DNA from: Cupriavidus sp.
GTDB lineage: Bacteria; Pseudomonadota; Gammaproteobacteria; Burkholderiales; Burkholderiaceae
Assembly (NCBI GenBank): GCA_013362725.1
Contig: JABFVP010000436.1
Location: 1 to 8,154 of the forward strand
Length of the DNA: 8,154 nucleotides
Direction: 5' to 3'
How positions within the stretch are numbered: position 1 is the stretch's first letter; each line of letters starts with the position of its first letter. Of the stretch, positions 1 through 6,311 are shown piece by piece. The translations under genes were made by a program, and so were the position numbers. The notes under the pieces are model-generated. The model was not told where the DNA came from. It was given only the letters and a program-made list of their open reading frames with translations, and made no database searches.

Positions 1-46
1 TGGGCGGTGCCAAACGCAGTCGCGCTCGGCAAGCAGCGCCGCACCT

Positions 47-1492
47 TCAGAACACGTCGTCCTTCCAGTGATACCAGTGATACAGCACCCGCTGCCCCAA
101 CCGCCTGAACGGCGCGAACATCTGCGATTCCACCATCTCGCGCACGTTCGGGAACGGCAGCGGCGAGCCGAAGATCGGCAGCTGCGGCAGCGCCGACGAT
201 TTGCCGGCGATCAGCGCGGCGAGGCGCTTGCCGGCCTGGGCGGAATACATCACGCCGTTGCCGCCGTAGCCCATGGCGTAGTAGATCGACTGCGCCGGGT
301 CGGGCTGGGTGATGCGCGGCATCATGTCGTGGCTGACGTCGACCCAGCCCCACCACGAATAGTCGATCTGGATGCCCTGCAGCGCGGGGAACTTGCGGTG
401 CATGTCGGCAATCAGCTTCTGCTTGTACTGGTCCTGGGGCGCGTCGTTGCCGGTGATGGCGCTGCGGCTGCCGATCTGCAGGCGGCCGTCGGGCATCAGC
501 CGGTAGTAGTGGCGCAGGATGCGGGTGTCGGTGATGACCTGCGTGGTGCGGAAGTTGCACGCGGCCAGTTCGTCGGCGCTGAGCGGGCGCGTGACGATGG
601 AGTTCGACAGGATCGGGAACAGCCGGTTCTTCAGCTCGCGGTGCAGCGACTGCGAGGTGTAGCCGCCGGTGGCCACCCCCACCGCGCGGGCGCGCACGAT
701 GCCGCCGGGGGTGCGCAGGTAGTGCACGCCGTTGCGTGTTTCCCAGCCGGTCACGGGGCTGGACGGGTGCACCTTGGCGCCAAGTTCGCGCGCGCGGCGC
801 AGGTAGCCGAAGGCGAGCTTGCCGGCATGGATGCCGATGCCCTCGGGTTCGTGCATGGCACCCGCGGCTTCTTTATCGTCGACGTATTCGCGCCGCACGG
901 TGTCGGCGTCGAGGATGCGCGCGTCGTAGTTGAACACCTCGCGCAGGATCTTCGCTTCCTTCTCGAGGCCCGGCATTACCTTGGCGCGGTGCGCGATATA
1001 GAGGTGGCCGCCGGGCTGCGGGTCGCAGTCGATGTCCTTGATCAGCCCCTTGAAGGTCTCCATGCCGTCGCAGACCTCCTGGTGCAGCCGCAGCGCGGTA
1101 TCCAGGCCGTAGCGCTGGATCCACTGCGAGCGCTTGAGCCGGCCCGACGCGCATTGCGCCTGGCCGCCATTGCGCGTGCTGCAGCCCCAGCTGACGCGGT
1201 TGGCCTCGAGCACGGTGGCCTTGATGCCATATTCCTGCGCCAGGAAGATGGCGCAGGTCAGGCCGGTGAAGCCCGAGCCGATGATGGCGACGTCGACGTC
1301 GATGTCGTGGGTGATCGGGCCGTCGTCGGCAGGCGGCTCGCCCGCGGTGCCGATCCAATAGGTGGGGGCGTATTCCCGGCCGTGGCCGGGCGTGGGCGTG
1401 TGCAGCGGATCGTAGGCGGGGTCGTACGGCCGGGTCGGCGCGGTCGACTGCTCGCCGGCCAGGAGGCTGCTGCGGGGAGCTACGGCTTGCAT
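47..1492 (-). CDS. FAD-dependent oxidoreductase of the DAO family (PuuB/OrdL-like)
   Basis: Encodes 481 residues. A Rossmann FAD-binding motif, IIGSGFTG, lies at residues 70-77, with the ribose-binding acidic residue in VLEAN (Glu96). GCSTRNGGQ (103-111) matches the GASGRNGGQ block of gamma-glutamylputrescine oxidase (PuuB) and related DAO-fold amine/amino acid oxidases. The C-terminal YYAMGYGGNGVMYSAQAGKRLA-like block is the second FAD contact of the family. By family, the enzyme oxidises a C-N bond of an amine or amino acid, passing electrons to oxygen or a carrier; the substrate cannot be read from sequence. About 65 residues precede the FAD motif, longer than in E. coli PuuB. No signal peptide is visible, so it is probably cytoplasmic. 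GGAG lies 7 bases before the ATG. The start is 16 bases after the stop of the small NTF2-like gene, so the two are probably co-transcribed. The substrate is likely related to what the nearby GabP-like permease imports (inference). Confidence 0.93.
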   Translation of the reverse strand: MQAVAPRSSLLAGEQSTAPTRPYDPAYDPLHTPTPGHGREYAPTYWIGTAGEPPADDGPITHDIDVDVAIIGSGFTGLTCAIFLAQEYGIKATVLEANRVSWGCSTRNGGQAQCASGRLKRSQWIQRYGLDTALRLHQEVCDGMETFKGLIKDIDCDPQPGGHLYIAHRAKVMPGLEKEAKILREVFNYDARILDADTVRREYVDDKEAAGAMHEPEGIGIHAGKLAFGYLRRARELGAKVHPSSPVTGWETRNGVHYLRTPGGIVRARAVGVATGGYTSQSLHRELKNRLFPILSNSIVTRPLSADELAACNFRTTQVITDTRILRHYYRLMPDGRLQIGSRSAITGNDAPQDQYKQKLIADMHRKFPALQGIQIDYSWWGWVDVSHDMMPRITQPDPAQSIYYAMGYGGNGVMYSAQAGKRLAALIAGKSSALPQLPIFGSPLPFPNVREMVESQMFAPFRRLGQRVLYHWYHWKDDVF

Positions 1493-1508
1493 GGCGCGTC
1501 TCCTCGCT

Positions 1509-1910
1509 TCAGGCTGCTGCCACCACCGGCGGGCGGTCCTTGCGGTAGGCGTTCTTCACCGCGATCTTGCCGCCGCGGAAGGTGAATACGTCGACCATGC
1601 GCGCCTCGATGCGGGCGCCGTCGGCACGGGTGCCGCGGAAGGTGGATTCGCTGACGCCGCGGTCGCCGACGACGAAGTGGTCGCCATCGACCCATTGCGC
1701 ATCGGGGAAGGTCTGCCAGGCCAGCTGGAAACCCTCGCGCACCGCATCGCGGCCGACGAAGCTGCGGCCCAGCAGGTCGGGCCCGGCCACGCCGTGGAAC
1801 ACGCAGTCGTCGGCCATGCAGGCCATCAGCGCGTCGATGTCGTGGCGGTTCCAGGCGTCGTTGAAGGCTTGCAGCAGTTCGATGCCGGCGGCGGTGTTGT
1901 CGTTGGACAT
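1509..1910 (-). CDS. SnoaL-like / NTF2-fold small protein
   Basis: Encodes 133 residues. The opening pattern IELLQAFNDAWNRHDIDALMACMADDCVFHG (residues 10-40), followed by GRDAVREGFQ and a late VDVFTFRGGKIAVKNAYRK, is characteristic of the SnoaL/NTF2-like superfamily (cone-shaped alpha+beta barrel). Members include small isomerases, cyclases, hydrolases and many of unknown role. The ATG at 1910 is chosen because GGAG sits 8 bases upstream and the family's first helix starts just after it. The frame stays open 42 codons further upstream, but that extension resembles no family sequence. It is probably an operon partner of the FAD oxidoreductase 16 bases downstream. It could process or bind the oxidised product, but that is inference; no catalytic residues can be assigned. 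Confidence 0.88.
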   Translation of the reverse strand: MSNDNTAAGIELLQAFNDAWNRHDIDALMACMADDCVFHGVAGPDLLGRSFVGRDAVREGFQLAWQTFPDAQWVDGDHFVVGDRGVSESTFRGTRADGARIEARMVDVFTFRGGKIAVKNAYRKDRPPVVAAA

Positions 1911-2050
1911 GGCTTGGTCTCCGTGAGTGTTGTGGGCCGGTCCGTGGGGAACCGGCCATGACTCGAGCATAGGGAAACCGGCCGCGGCGCTGTAGCGCCA
2001 GTTCGTGACTATCGCTTGGGCCAGCGGCGCGGGCACTGCCGCGGGCCGGC
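1911..2050 (-). promoter_or_regulatory. Intergenic region with inverted and direct CCGGTT-type repeats
   Basis: The 140 bases between the MocR-type gene and the NTF2-like gene hold a 7-base inverted repeat, GGCCGGT (1935-1941) and ACCGGCC (1951-1957), with a 9-base spacer. A second GGAAACCGGCC-like copy at 1973-1983 makes a direct repeat 26 bases from the first. A small GGCGC-TACA-GCGCC hairpin is also present, reading on the minus strand. No T-run follows these hairpins, so they do not look like intrinsic terminators. No convincing -35/-10 pair was found; TATGCT on the minus strand near 1969 is a weak -10 without a matching -35. The repeats could be an operator for the downstream pair of genes. 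Confidence 0.35.
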
Positions 2051-3613
2051 TCAGGCGGCGGGGCGGGCCCGCGAAGTGACGGCGGCGGGGGCCGTTGCGG
2101 TGCCGGCGGTGGCCTGCAGTTCACGCGCGACACCGGCCAGCACGCGGATGCCGGGCTCGATGCGGTCCAGCGAGATCGACGAGTAGCCCAGCCGGAAGCC
2201 ATTGCGCGGCGCGGGCTCGGCCATGAAGAAGACGCTGCCGGGCTCGATCAGCACGCCCTGCAGTTCCGCCAGCCGTGCCAGCGCATCGGCGTCGAGCCAC
2301 GACGGCCCTTCGATCCAGCACGATGCGCCGCCGGCGATCGGCACCGCGTGGAAATCCGGCATATGCGTGGCCAGCGCCGCCAGCACCGCTTCGGCGCGCT
2401 CGCGGTGCGCCGCGGCGAGCCGGCGCAGGTGCGCGTCATAGTGGCCCAGCGACAGGAACAGCGAGAACGCGCGCTGGATATACGCCGACGGGTGCCGCAG
2501 CATCAGCCGGCGCGCCCCGCGCAGTTCGGCGATCAGCGCCGCCGGGCCGACGATGTAGCCGATGCGCAGCCCCGGCGCCAGGCTCTTGGACAGGCTGCCG
2601 ACGTAGATCACGCGGTTGCTGCGGTCCAGGCTCTTGAGCGTGGGCGTGGGATCGCCCTCGAAGCGGCTCTCGGCCTCGTAGTCGTCCTCGATCAGCACGA
2701 AGTCGGCTTCCTCGGCCTGCCGCAGCAGCGCCTGGCGCCGCGCCAGCGGCATGGTGACGGTGGTCGGGCACTGGTGGCCGGGGGTTACGTAGACGTAGTC
2801 GCAGGCGCGCTGCGCGTCGGACAGTGTCAGGCCCTGCTCATCGACCGGCAACGGCACCAGGTTCGACGTGTGCGAGCCGAAGATATTGCGCGCGTCCGGA
2901 TAGCCGGGGTCCTCGATGCCAACCGGCGTGTCGGGGCTGACCAGCAAATCGGCCAGCAGGTACAGCGCCTGCTGCGCGCCCACGGTGATCACGATCTCGT
3001 CGGTGCCGGCCCAGACACCGCGGCGCGGCAGCACGCGGGTGCGGATCTGCTGCACCAGCGACTCGTCGTCGCGCAGGATCATGTCCTGGGCCCAGTCGTG
3101 GATGTCGAGCACGCTCAGCGCCTTCAGGCAGCATTCGCGCCAGTCCGCGGTGGGGAACAGCGCCGGGTCGTACTGGCCGTAGATGAAGGGGTAGGGATAG
3201 TCGCGCCAGTTGGCGCGCTTGACGATATTGCGCTGCTGCGTGGGGCGGAACACGAAGCGCCGCTCCCAGTCGGGCTCGCCCGCGCGCGCCGGCACCGGCT
3301 CGCCGCGCAGCGAGGCCACGCCGCTGACGCGGGTGCCGAGGATCCCGGGGTTGACGAAGTAGCCGCTGCGCTCGCGCGCGACCAGGTAGCCTTCGTCGAC
3401 CAGCTGCTGGTAGGCCAGCACCACCGTGTTGCGCGCCACCCGCAGCTGCGCCGACAGCTCGCGGCTGCTGGGCAGCGGCTCGCCCTGCGGCAGCTGCTCG
3501 TCGAGGATGGCCGAGACCAGCATCTGGCGGATCTTGCCCTGCAGGCTCAGGCCCGACAGGGCGTGCTGCTGGAACAGCTGGGACCACATGGTGGCGGGGG
3601 ACTTGAGGCTCAT
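2051..3613 (-). CDS. MocR/GabR-type transcription regulator (GntR HTH fused to aminotransferase-like domain)
   Basis: Encodes 520 residues, typical for the family. Residues about 22-88 form a GntR-type winged helix (LQGKIRQMLVSAILDEQLPQG, then PSSRELSAQLRVARNTVVLAYQQL and EGYLVARERSGYFV). After a linker, residues about 140-500 are a fold-type I aminotransferase-like domain: VGAQQALYLLADLL, TPGHQCPTTVTMP (277-289), IEDDYEAE (308-315) and SLSKSLAPGLRIGY (340-353), in which Lys343 should form the PLP aldimine and Arg350 belongs to the cofactor site. All PLP-site motifs look intact. MocR proteins sense an amino compound through PLP; GabR, the best-known member, senses GABA and controls its catabolism. 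Position downstream of a GabP-like permease fits a local regulator. The ATG at 3613 is chosen because the helix-turn-helix follows directly; no Shine-Dalgarno is visible there, and ATG at residue 9 is an alternative. The tail (about 500-520) is Ala/Thr/Pro-rich. Confidence 0.94.
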   Translation of the reverse strand: MSLKSPATMWSQLFQQHALSGLSLQGKIRQMLVSAILDEQLPQGEPLPSSRELSAQLRVARNTVVLAYQQLVDEGYLVARERSGYFVNPGILGTRVSGVASLRGEPVPARAGEPDWERRFVFRPTQQRNIVKRANWRDYPYPFIYGQYDPALFPTADWRECCLKALSVLDIHDWAQDMILRDDESLVQQIRTRVLPRRGVWAGTDEIVITVGAQQALYLLADLLVSPDTPVGIEDPGYPDARNIFGSHTSNLVPLPVDEQGLTLSDAQRACDYVYVTPGHQCPTTVTMPLARRQALLRQAEEADFVLIEDDYEAESRFEGDPTPTLKSLDRSNRVIYVGSLSKSLAPGLRIGYIVGPAALIAELRGARRLMLRHPSAYIQRAFSLFLSLGHYDAHLRRLAAAHRERAEAVLAALATHMPDFHAVPIAGGASCWIEGPSWLDADALARLAELQGVLIEPGSVFFMAEPAPRNGFRLGYSSISLDRIEPGIRVLAGVARELQATAGTATAPAAVTSRARPAA

Positions 3614-3631
3614 GGTGCGGGGGCCAATAAC

Positions 3632-3651
3632 AACGACACTGAAAACGACAC
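3632..3651 (-). repeat. Direct repeat GTGTCGTT x2 upstream of the MocR-type gene
   Basis: On the minus strand GTGTCGTT occurs twice, at 3651-3644 and 3639-3632, with period 12. It ends 18 bases before the ATG of the MocR-type gene. The first copy overlaps the right foot and T-run of the adjacent hairpin. It may be an operator for autoregulation or may be chance. Confidence 0.35.
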
Positions 3652-3684
3652 AGCGCGCCAGCTTACTGCACTGGCGCGCCGCGT
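3642..3684 (-). terminator. Hairpin with short T-run between permease and MocR gene (terminator or attenuator)
   Basis: On the minus strand ACGCGGCGCGCCAG (3684-3671) pairs with CTGGCGCGCTGTGT (3661-3648) across the 9-base loop TGCAGTAAG. This gives a 14-pair stem with two G-T wobbles. CG then TTTT (3645-3642) follows. It starts 6 bases after the permease stop. The T-run is short and offset by two bases, so termination may be partial, which would lower expression of the regulator relative to the permease. An mRNA-stabilising role is an alternative. There is no T-run in the plus direction. Confidence 0.5.
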
Positions 3685-3690
3685 GGCACA

Positions 3691-5127
3691 TCAATACTTG
3701 TGGAGGTCAGGCCTTGGCATCTCGGCCAGCGGCACTACCGGCTCGGCGCCACGGCGAAACAGTTGCCGCGCGCCGTAGGCAAGCAGCAGGATCAGCAGGC
3801 TGATGACCCCCAGCGCAAGCGGCGTGCGCTGGTCGGGGATAAAGGCCATGGCGACCACGATGCCCAGCATGCCGAGGATCGCGACATAGGTGAGGTACGG
3901 ATAGCACCACATGCGCACCCGCAGCTGGCCAGGGGCCTCGCGCTCCAGCCGCGAACGCAGGCGCAGCTGCGAGATCGCGATCAGGATGTAGACGAAGATC
4001 GCCACCGTGCCGTACGAATTCACCAGGAAGGCGAACACCGTATCGGGCGAGACATAGGACATCACCACCGCGCCGTAGCCGAACAGCGTCGCCACCAGGA
4101 TCGCGCGCACCGGCACGCCGTTGCGGCTGACGCGGGCCAGCGACTGCGGCGCGTCGCCACGGCGGGTCAGCGCAAACAGCATGCGCGACGACGCGTACAG
4201 GCCCGAGTTGAGCGCCGACAGCACCGCGGTCAGCACGATCGCGTTCATGATCTGCGCGGCCGCCGGCACGCCCATCACGTTCAGCGCGCTGACGTACGGC
4301 GTGGCGATGCTGGTGGAGTTCCACGGCACCAGGCACACCACCAGCAGGATCGAACCGACATAGAACACCAGCACGCGCGTGATCACCGAGCTGGTGGCCT
4401 TGGCCACGGCCTTCTGCGGCTCGGCGGTCTCGGCGGCGGCGATGGTGACGATCTCCGCGCCGAAGTAGAAGCCGGTCGCCGCCACCGCGCCGGTCAGCAC
4501 CGGTACGATGCCGTTGGGCATGAAGCCGCCGTTGGCGGTCAGGTTGGCCACCTCCATGCCGTGCGACCCGGGGGCCAGGCCCAGCACGTAGACGCCGGCG
4601 ACGAACAGGAACACCATGATCGCCGCCACCTTGATCGAGGCGAACCAGAACTCGAACTCGCCGAACGACTTGACCGATACCAGGTTGGTCAGGGTCAGCA
4701 TCACCAGCAGCACCAGGCTGATGATCCAGTTGGGCACGTCAGGCAGCCAGTAGCGCACCAGGTCCGCGCCCGCCACCGCTTCCAGCGCCACCACGATGAC
4801 CCAGAAGTACCAGTACATCCAGCCGGTCAGGAAGCCGGCCAGGTTGCCCACCGCGGGGCGGTCGCGCCAGGCTTCGCGTGCATACTCGTAGAAGCCGCCG
4901 CTGCCGGGCATGGCGCAGGCCATCTCGCCCAGCATGCGCATCACCAGTACCACCAGCAGGCCGGTGATCAGGAAGGAAATGACCGCGGCCGGGCCGGCCG
5001 ACTTGATGACGACGCCGCTGCCGACGAAGAGCCCCGCGCCGATCACGCCGCCGAGCGCGATCATGGTCATGTGGCGTTGCTTGAGGCCGTGGGATAGTCC
5101 GTTGCCGGACGATGGTTGTTGGATCAT
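3691..5127 (-). CDS. gabP: GabP-like amino acid permease (APC superfamily)
   Basis: Encodes 478 residues (E. coli GabP has 466), with a hydrophobic profile consistent with 12 membrane helices in the inner membrane. The first helix carries GGVIGAGLFVGSG (26-38), the substrate-binding unwound segment of the APC family. GabP-like blocks follow: FGEFEFWFASIKV (155-167), GGFMPNGIVPVL (200-211), FGAEIVTIAAAET (222-234), VPWNS (267-271) and LNSGLYASSRMLFALTRRGDAP (306-327). These match E. coli GABA permease as remembered better than the aromatic or proline permeases. By family it is a proton-driven importer of GABA or another small amino acid. The ATG at 5127 has AGGAG 7 bases upstream; the frame stays open to a TTG at 5268, but that 47-residue extension is hydrophilic and unlike the family. 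It is the first gene of the leftward set. The gabP name is by resemblance; the substrate is not proven. Confidence 0.93.
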   Translation of the reverse strand: MIQQPSSGNGLSHGLKQRHMTMIALGGVIGAGLFVGSGVVIKSAGPAAVISFLITGLLVVLVMRMLGEMACAMPGSGGFYEYAREAWRDRPAVGNLAGFLTGWMYWYFWVIVVALEAVAGADLVRYWLPDVPNWIISLVLLVMLTLTNLVSVKSFGEFEFWFASIKVAAIMVFLFVAGVYVLGLAPGSHGMEVANLTANGGFMPNGIVPVLTGAVAATGFYFGAEIVTIAAAETAEPQKAVAKATSSVITRVLVFYVGSILLVVCLVPWNSTSIATPYVSALNVMGVPAAAQIMNAIVLTAVLSALNSGLYASSRMLFALTRRGDAPQSLARVSRNGVPVRAILVATLFGYGAVVMSYVSPDTVFAFLVNSYGTVAIFVYILIAISQLRLRSRLEREAPGQLRVRMWCYPYLTYVAILGMLGIVVAMAFIPDQRTPLALGVISLLILLLAYGARQLFRRGAEPVVPLAEMPRPDLHKY

Positions 5128-5329
5128 GTTGTGTCTCCTGTGCTGCGCTTGCTGTCGTACTGCATTGCAGCCAGTCCAGCGTTTAAGGCAGGCGCCACGG
5201 CTTCTCTTCGGTATAGGCGGCGGGGCAACAAATGCCAGCCTGGGGCCGTGGTCGTTCAGTATTTGCAATCCCCGGGAGAGGATGGCCTATCCGTACATGT
5301 CGACTTGTCTCCGGTGTTTGCTTAAAAAG

Positions 5330-5346
5330 TGGAACCAGAAGTTCCA
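5330..5346. promoter_or_regulatory. IclR-box-like palindrome, candidate operator
   Basis: TGGAACCAGAAGTTCCA is a perfect 6-base inverted repeat (TGGAAC / GTTCCA) with a 5-base spacer. Its outer halves, TGGAA and TTCCA, are those of the E. coli IclR box (TGGAAATNATTTCCA as remembered), but the spacing is two bases wider. It lies about 15-30 bases downstream of the predicted permease transcription start, a position suited to repression. It is 115 bases upstream of the IclR-type gene. Binding by that regulator is inferred. Confidence 0.5.
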
Positions 5347-5360
5347 GAAAATTATTGTTT

Positions 5361-5401
5361 AACCGGAATGTAGGCCGTCCAGGCGGGAAGGTCAACCGGA
5401 A
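5361..5401 (-). repeat. Direct repeat TTCCGGTT x2 overlapping the permease promoter
   Basis: Read on the minus strand, TTCCGGTT occurs at 5401-5394 and 5368-5361, 33 bases apart (about three helical turns). The similarity extends to TTCCGGTTNANC. The first copy runs into the -35 (TTGACC) and the second into the end of the -10 (TACATT). GabR of Bacillus subtilis binds two short direct repeats separated by about three turns, so this pair is a candidate operator for the MocR-type regulator. Inference. Confidence 0.45.
5367..5395 (-). promoter_or_regulatory. Predicted sigma-70 promoter of the permease gene
   Basis: On the minus strand TTGACC (5395-5390) and TACATT (5372-5367) are separated by exactly 17 bases. 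They match the sigma-70 consensus at 5 of 6 and 4 of 6 positions. The DNA upstream of the -35 (about 5402-5440) is AT-rich, as in an UP element. Transcription would start near 5360, leaving a leader of about 230 bases before the permease ATG. Confidence 0.55.
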
Positions 5402-5421
5402 GTTTCGATAATTGATATGAT

Positions 5422-5451
5422 TTGACTCTGAAAATGAAACTTACCTATGAT
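5422..5451 (+). promoter_or_regulatory. Possible promoter of the IclR-type gene
   Basis: TTGACT (5422-5427) and TATGAT (5446-5451) are 18 bases apart, each matching the sigma-70 consensus at 5 of 6 positions. Transcription would begin near 5458, only about 4 bases before the chosen ATG, and would exclude the Shine-Dalgarno. A second TATGAT at 5416-5421 and GATAAT at 5407-5412 are alternative -10 elements without a clear -35. They would leave a leader that includes the ribosome site. Confidence 0.35.
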
Positions 5452-5455
5452 GGAG
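5452..5455 (+). promoter_or_regulatory. Ribosome binding site that fixes the IclR-gene start
   Basis: GGAG lies 6 bases before the ATG at 5462. It is inside the reading frame if the ATGs at 5447 or 5450 were used, and those have no such site. The start at 5462 is therefore preferred. Confidence 0.6.
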
Positions 5456-5461
5456 CCAGGC

Positions 5462-6310
5462 ATGAACGATATGCGCCTCGCCAAAAGTGAAGCCAGGCCG
5501 GACGGAGACACGCCGGCGCTGCGCTTGTTCGGCCTGCTCGAGGTCATCGCGGAGAAGGACCAGTCCTTCAACCTGCAGGCGCTGGTGGAAGAAACCGGCC
5601 TGCCCAAGCCCACGCTGCACCGCATGCTGCAGCAGCTCGAGGCGGCCGGACTGATCCAGCGCAACGGCGACGGGCGGCAATACGGCACCGGCCTGCGGCT
5701 GCGCCGGCTGGCGGAGAACCTGTTGCTCAACAGCACCTCGCACGGGGCGCGCCACATGGTGCTGCGCCGGCTGGTGGAAGAGGTGGGCGAGAGCTGCAAC
5801 CTGACCGCGTTCTCCGGCGGCGAGGTGCTGTACCTGGATCGCGTCGAGACCGCGGCGCCGCTGCGCTTCTACCTGCATCCGGGTTCGCGCGTGCCGGCGC
5901 ACTGCTCGGCCACCGGCAAGCTGTTCCTGGCGCAGCTGGCGCCGGCGCAGCGGCAGCGGCTGCTGGCCAACGTGGAGCTGGAGCGCTACACGCAGAACAC
6001 GCTGACCGACCATGCGCAGCTGGAGGCGGAACTGGAGCGCGTGAAGCGCGACGGCTACGCCATGGACGATGAGGAATTCCTGCCGGGGCTGGTGTGCATC
6101 GGCGTGCTGGTGCCGGCCGCCGACGGCGGCAAGTCCAACCTGGGGCTGGCGCTGCAGGCCCCGGTGATGCGCGTGCCGCGCGACAAGGCGGTGCAGCTGC
6201 TGCCCGCGCTGCAGCGGGCGGCGGCGGCGCTGGCGGCGATCGAAGCCGACAGCGCGGGCAGCTGGCAGGGCGGCGCCGAGGCCACGGATGCCGCGGAAGA
6301 GGACGAATAG
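5462..6310 (+). CDS. IclR-family transcription regulator
   Basis: Encodes 282 residues. An N-terminal winged helix-turn-helix spans about 16-80: PALRLFGLLEVIAEKDQSFNLQALVEETGL, then PKPTLHRMLQQLEAAGLIQR, then the wing GRQYGTGLRL. The C-terminal ligand-sensing domain (about 90-262) has family marks: ESCNLTAFSGGEVLYLDRVE, PAHCSATGKLFLAQL (145-159), LERVKRDGYAMDDEEFLPGLVCIGVLV (191-217). IclR proteins bind small organic acids or aromatics and act as repressors or activators, often of divergent genes. The last 20 residues are an acidic, Ala/Gly-rich tail (GGAEATDAAEEDE). The gene diverges from the permease across 334 bases that include an IclR-box-like palindrome, so it may control the permease locus, itself, or both. 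It also lies 87 bases upstream of cobS on the same strand, so read-through into cobST is possible. Its effector is unknown. Confidence 0.94.
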   Translation: MNDMRLAKSEARPDGDTPALRLFGLLEVIAEKDQSFNLQALVEETGLPKPTLHRMLQQLEAAGLIQRNGDGRQYGTGLRLRRLAENLLLNSTSHGARHMVLRRLVEEVGESCNLTAFSGGEVLYLDRVETAAPLRFYLHPGSRVPAHCSATGKLFLAQLAPAQRQRLLANVELERYTQNTLTDHAQLEAELERVKRDGYAMDDEEFLPGLVCIGVLVPAADGGKSNLGLALQAPVMRVPRDKAVQLLPALQRAAAALAAIEADSAGSWQGGAEATDAAEEDE

Positions 6311-6311
6311 C

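Larger units (their letters stand above)
5128..5461. other. Divergent intergenic control region (334 bases)
   Basis: No gene is supported here. The half nearest the IclR gene (about 5320-5450) is clearly AT-rich compared with its surroundings and contains the promoter and operator candidates listed separately. The half nearest the permease is GC-rich and would be an untranslated leader of about 230 bases if the predicted permease promoter is used. That leader holds a minimal frame, ATG TAC GGA TAG (minus strand, 5298-5287), with GGAG 10 bases upstream, which may be chance. I saw no known riboswitch fold and no terminator. Confidence 0.7.

Noticed and set aside
1..46. Start of another minus-strand gene downstream of the FAD oxidoreductase
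   Set aside because: One frame is open (reading ...AALLAERDCVWHRP), but 46 bases are too few and no start or ribosome site is clear.
68..1585. Long plus-strand open frame (505 codons) opposite the FAD oxidoreductase
   Set aside because: It is antisense to a gene with clear FAD motifs, is very rich in Arg/Ala/Gly/His/Val, and has no recognisable domain. It is a GC-bias shadow.
2348..3778. Plus-strand open frame (476 codons) opposite the MocR-type gene
   Set aside because: Low-complexity Arg/Ala/Gln/Val composition, no domain, lies wholly antisense to a well-supported gene and runs through the hairpin region.
3700..5097. Plus-strand open frame (465 codons) opposite the permease
   Set aside because: His/Gln/Arg/Asp-rich translation with no family resemblance; it mirrors the hydrophobic codons of the permease.
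5128..5268. 47-residue N-terminal extension of the permease from a TTG start
   Set aside because: Hydrophilic, unlike GabP N-termini, and the ATG at 5127 has a good AGGAG site at ideal spacing.
5128..5360. Riboswitch in the long permease leader
   Set aside because: A leader of about 230 bases is suggestive, but I could not recognise a known conserved core or a terminator/antiterminator pair.
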